Assembly: GCA_025594325.1 (NCBI GenBank)
Contig: JANHCV010000001.1
Coordinates: forward strand, 3,906,001-3,970,000
Length of the DNA: 64,000 nucleotides
Origin: Blastocladiella emersonii ATCC 22665
Taxonomy: Eukaryota > Blastocladiomycota > Blastocladiomycetes > Blastocladiales > Blastocladiaceae
Reading direction: 5' to 3'
A program made the translations under genes and the position numbers. Below, piece by piece: positions 62,699 to 64,000 of this stretch. Position 1 is the stretch's first letter; every line of letters starts with the position of its first letter. The notes under the pieces were generated by a model. The model was not told the DNA's origin. It saw only the letters and a list, made by a program, of their open reading frames with translations, and made no database searches.

Positions 62699-64000
62699 AT
62701 GAAAATATCTGCAACTAGAGGCAACGACGCCCTTGACCCGGCCTCGGTGCTCGGCGCGGCCTCCGCCGACCCGGCCGCGATCGCAATCCTCGCCCGCGGC
62801 TATGCCGTCGACCGTTTCGTTCGCGATAACCCCCGTTTCGACCCGTCGACGTCGAACTCGCCGATCGGATGGCTCGAGCGTGTCGAGGCGAGTCTCGATC
62901 TCGCCGCCGTCCCCACGTCGTACCGCGTCGAGTGCCTGCTCGGTTTGATTGACAGCCCCGACTTCCTCGCGATCGCCAAGGACGAGCTACTCCAGCTCGA
63001 CGACCGCTCCGACTCGATGATGTTCGAGCGTCTTCGCGAGTTCTTTATCGCGACCTTCGCGCCGTACGAGCGCCATCTGGCCGATGTCGCAACTCGCCAC
63101 CTGCGCTCGCTGTGCCCCGACGGCCGATCGGACGCCGAGTTCTACCTCGCTTTCCGCGCTGCTCTTCTCGATATCCCGCTCGGCTTCCGCATGCCCGAGG
63201 CCGAAGCGACGAGCCTCTTCATCGACGCGGTCGGCCGTGACCGCTTCCCCGCCGACTTTGACGCCGATGGCTGGACGCTACCCCAGACGTACGCCGAGCT
63301 CTGCCGCACGACATACCTGGCCGAGAACCCGCAGGCGGCCGAGGAGTCAAAGGAGGAGCCCAAAATTGCCACCAATGAACCCGTCGCCGACGCGCAGGCC
63401 AAGCCCGAGATCGCTGGCGATGCCGCCCCGGTCCCGTCCACATCGGAGGCGGATCTCGCCGAGTCGGCTTCGTCCACCAACAAGGCGGCCGAGGAGATCG
63501 AGGACACGGCCGACGTTGCCGAGTCATCCAAGGATGCGGCCCCCGCTGCTGCCGTCGAGCCGATTGCCGAGCAGGCCAAACCGATCCAGCCTTCGCCGAG
63601 CCCCGCGCGGTCCAAGAAGGCGCGCAAGAAGAAGCCGGCGGCGGGCCCGCCGCCCAAGTCGGCTTCTCCGCCCGCTGTTGCTGCTCAACGGCAGGTCACG
63701 GCGCTGGTCTCGAGCCCTTCCCCCGCCGCCGCTGCCAAGGGCGTGCCCCCGATCGCCATGCCGACGTACAAGTCGCCCGGCCCGATCGAGTGGCACGTCC
63801 CGGCCGCGGGCGACGCGCCGTTCGTCGTCGGCACCATCAACAACGTGCTCGTCGCCGCGCGCCTGCTTCCGTCCACGCAAGAGAGTTTCATCTCGTCCCG
63901 CATCGTGGATCGTGCGGGGCTCAAGATCGACCCGTCCGAGACGGTGGTGCTCGCCGCTCCCGACGGCCCGCCGACCGCGTCGCTGGGTGTCGTCCACGTG
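62699..64000 (+). CDS. Gag/retropepsin-like protein, cut by right edge
   Basis: Open from ATG 62699 to the window end, 434 codons, no stop. The N-terminal ~170 residues are helical (ARGYAVDRFVRDNPRF, RVECLLGLIDSPDFLAIAKD, FIATFAPYERHLADVATRHL, FYLAFRAALLDIPLGF). A long Ala/Glu/Pro-rich linker with KKARKKKPA follows. The last visible part, FVVGTINNVLVAARLL to FISSRIVDRAGLKIDPS, has the spacing of a retropepsin-like aspartic protease fold found in Ty3-type elements. The catalytic DTG/DSG triplet is replaced by residues around LPS. This suggests a gag-protease remnant or a domesticated gene. Whether reverse transcriptase follows cannot be seen. Family assignment is tentative. Confidence 0.5.
   Translation, partial: MKISATRGNDALDPASVLGAASADPAAIAILARGYAVDRFVRDNPRFDPSTSNSPIGWLERVEASLDLAAVPTSYRVECLLGLIDSPDFLAIAKDELLQLDDRSDSMMFERLREFFIATFAPYERHLADVATRHLRSLCPDGRSDAEFYLAFRAALLDIPLGFRMPEAEATSLFIDAVGRDRFPADFDADGWTLPQTYAELCRTTYLAENPQAAEESKEEPKIATNEPVADAQAKPEIAGDAAPVPSTSEADLAESASSTNKAAEEIEDTADVAESSKDAAPAAAVEPIAEQAKPIQPSPSPARSKKARKKKPAAGPPPKSASPPAVAAQRQVTALVSSPSPAAAAKGVPPIAMPTYKSPGPIEWHVPAAGDAPFVVGTINNVLVAARLLPSTQESFISSRIVDRAGLKIDPSETVVLAAPDGPPTASLGVVHV

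Noticed and set aside
1-64000. CRISPR arrays, operons, ribosome binding sites, tRNA genes
   Set aside because: The sequence is eukaryotic nuclear DNA with spliced genes; no direct-repeat array or cloverleaf was recognised by eye.

Overview
The window is nuclear DNA of a GC-rich, gene-dense, intron-containing eukaryote, most likely a zoosporic (flagellated) true fungus. A Blastocladiomycota-like genome fits best and a chytrid is second choice. Two things point there. The fused lycopene cyclase/phytoene synthase (carRP type, 44225-46419) is a fungal gene form. Alongside it are at least six axoneme or basal-body genes: a BBOF1-like coiled coil, IQCA1/DRC11, DNAI7, an EF-hand/WD40 protein of the WDR49 group, CEP120 and CFAP58. 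Dikarya and other flagellum-less fungi have lost these. I rebuilt 77 short introns, mostly 50-80 nt, by reading frame and splice sites. About 50 start GTACG and most end in TAG, often TGTAG. Every complete multi-exon gene below sums to a whole number of codons, which supports the models.

Layout, left to right. 1-723: BBOF1-like gene, cut by the edge (-). 915-2823: MTHFR (-). 3126-4560: EEIG1/EHBP1-type NT-C2 protein (+). 4650-6122: POLD2 (-). 6443-7513: Rieske protein with a 13-nt microexon (+). 7721-10740: IQCA1/DRC11 (-), divergent from a large unknown protein at 10951-14181 (+). 14233-16931: DNAI7 (-). 17178-21536: EF-hand/WD40 protein (-). 21972-23544: FBXO9-like (+). 23711-24838: F-box/LRR-like (+). 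25258-27320: coiled-coil protein with a CC1-box-like motif (+). 27383-28246: acyl-protein thioesterase (-). 28393-29725: MED6 (+). 29812-30965: secreted CBM-like protein (-). 31254-32639: mitochondrial PheRS (-). 32847-34682: PP5 phosphatase (-). 35048-36319: seven-helix membrane protein of unknown family (-). 36721-38464: phosphoacetylglucosamine mutase (+). 38688-42524: large membrane protein with a 5'-nucleotidase-like pseudoenzyme ectodomain (+). 42748-43818: ZADH2-like reductase (+). 44225-46419: carRP (+). 46509-50169: CEP120 (-), divergent from CFAP58 at 50830-53928 (+). 54089-57260: acylated repeat protein starting MGCGASK (-). 57828-59429: MBOAT acyltransferase (-). 59932-60663: TMED2/Emp24 (+). 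60855-61574: dual-CDGSH protein (+). 62139-64000: a short gene and a longer, edge-cut paralog with gag/retropepsin-like character (+).

The genes do not form operons. Several are flagellar, and IQCA1/unknown and CEP120/CFAP58 share divergent promoters. Many intergenic gaps carry clusters of ACGCGTC/GAGACGCG, often beside CACGTG(A). ACGCGT is the core of the MCB box bound by fungal MBF. The gap upstream of POLD2, a classic S-phase gene, holds GGACGCGAAAACC, an E2F/MBF-like site. carRP makes the carotene from which zoosporic fungi obtain eyespot pigment and retinal. With the flagellar genes it describes a swimming, light-responsive zoospore. No tRNA, rRNA, CRISPR or intact transposon was recognised.
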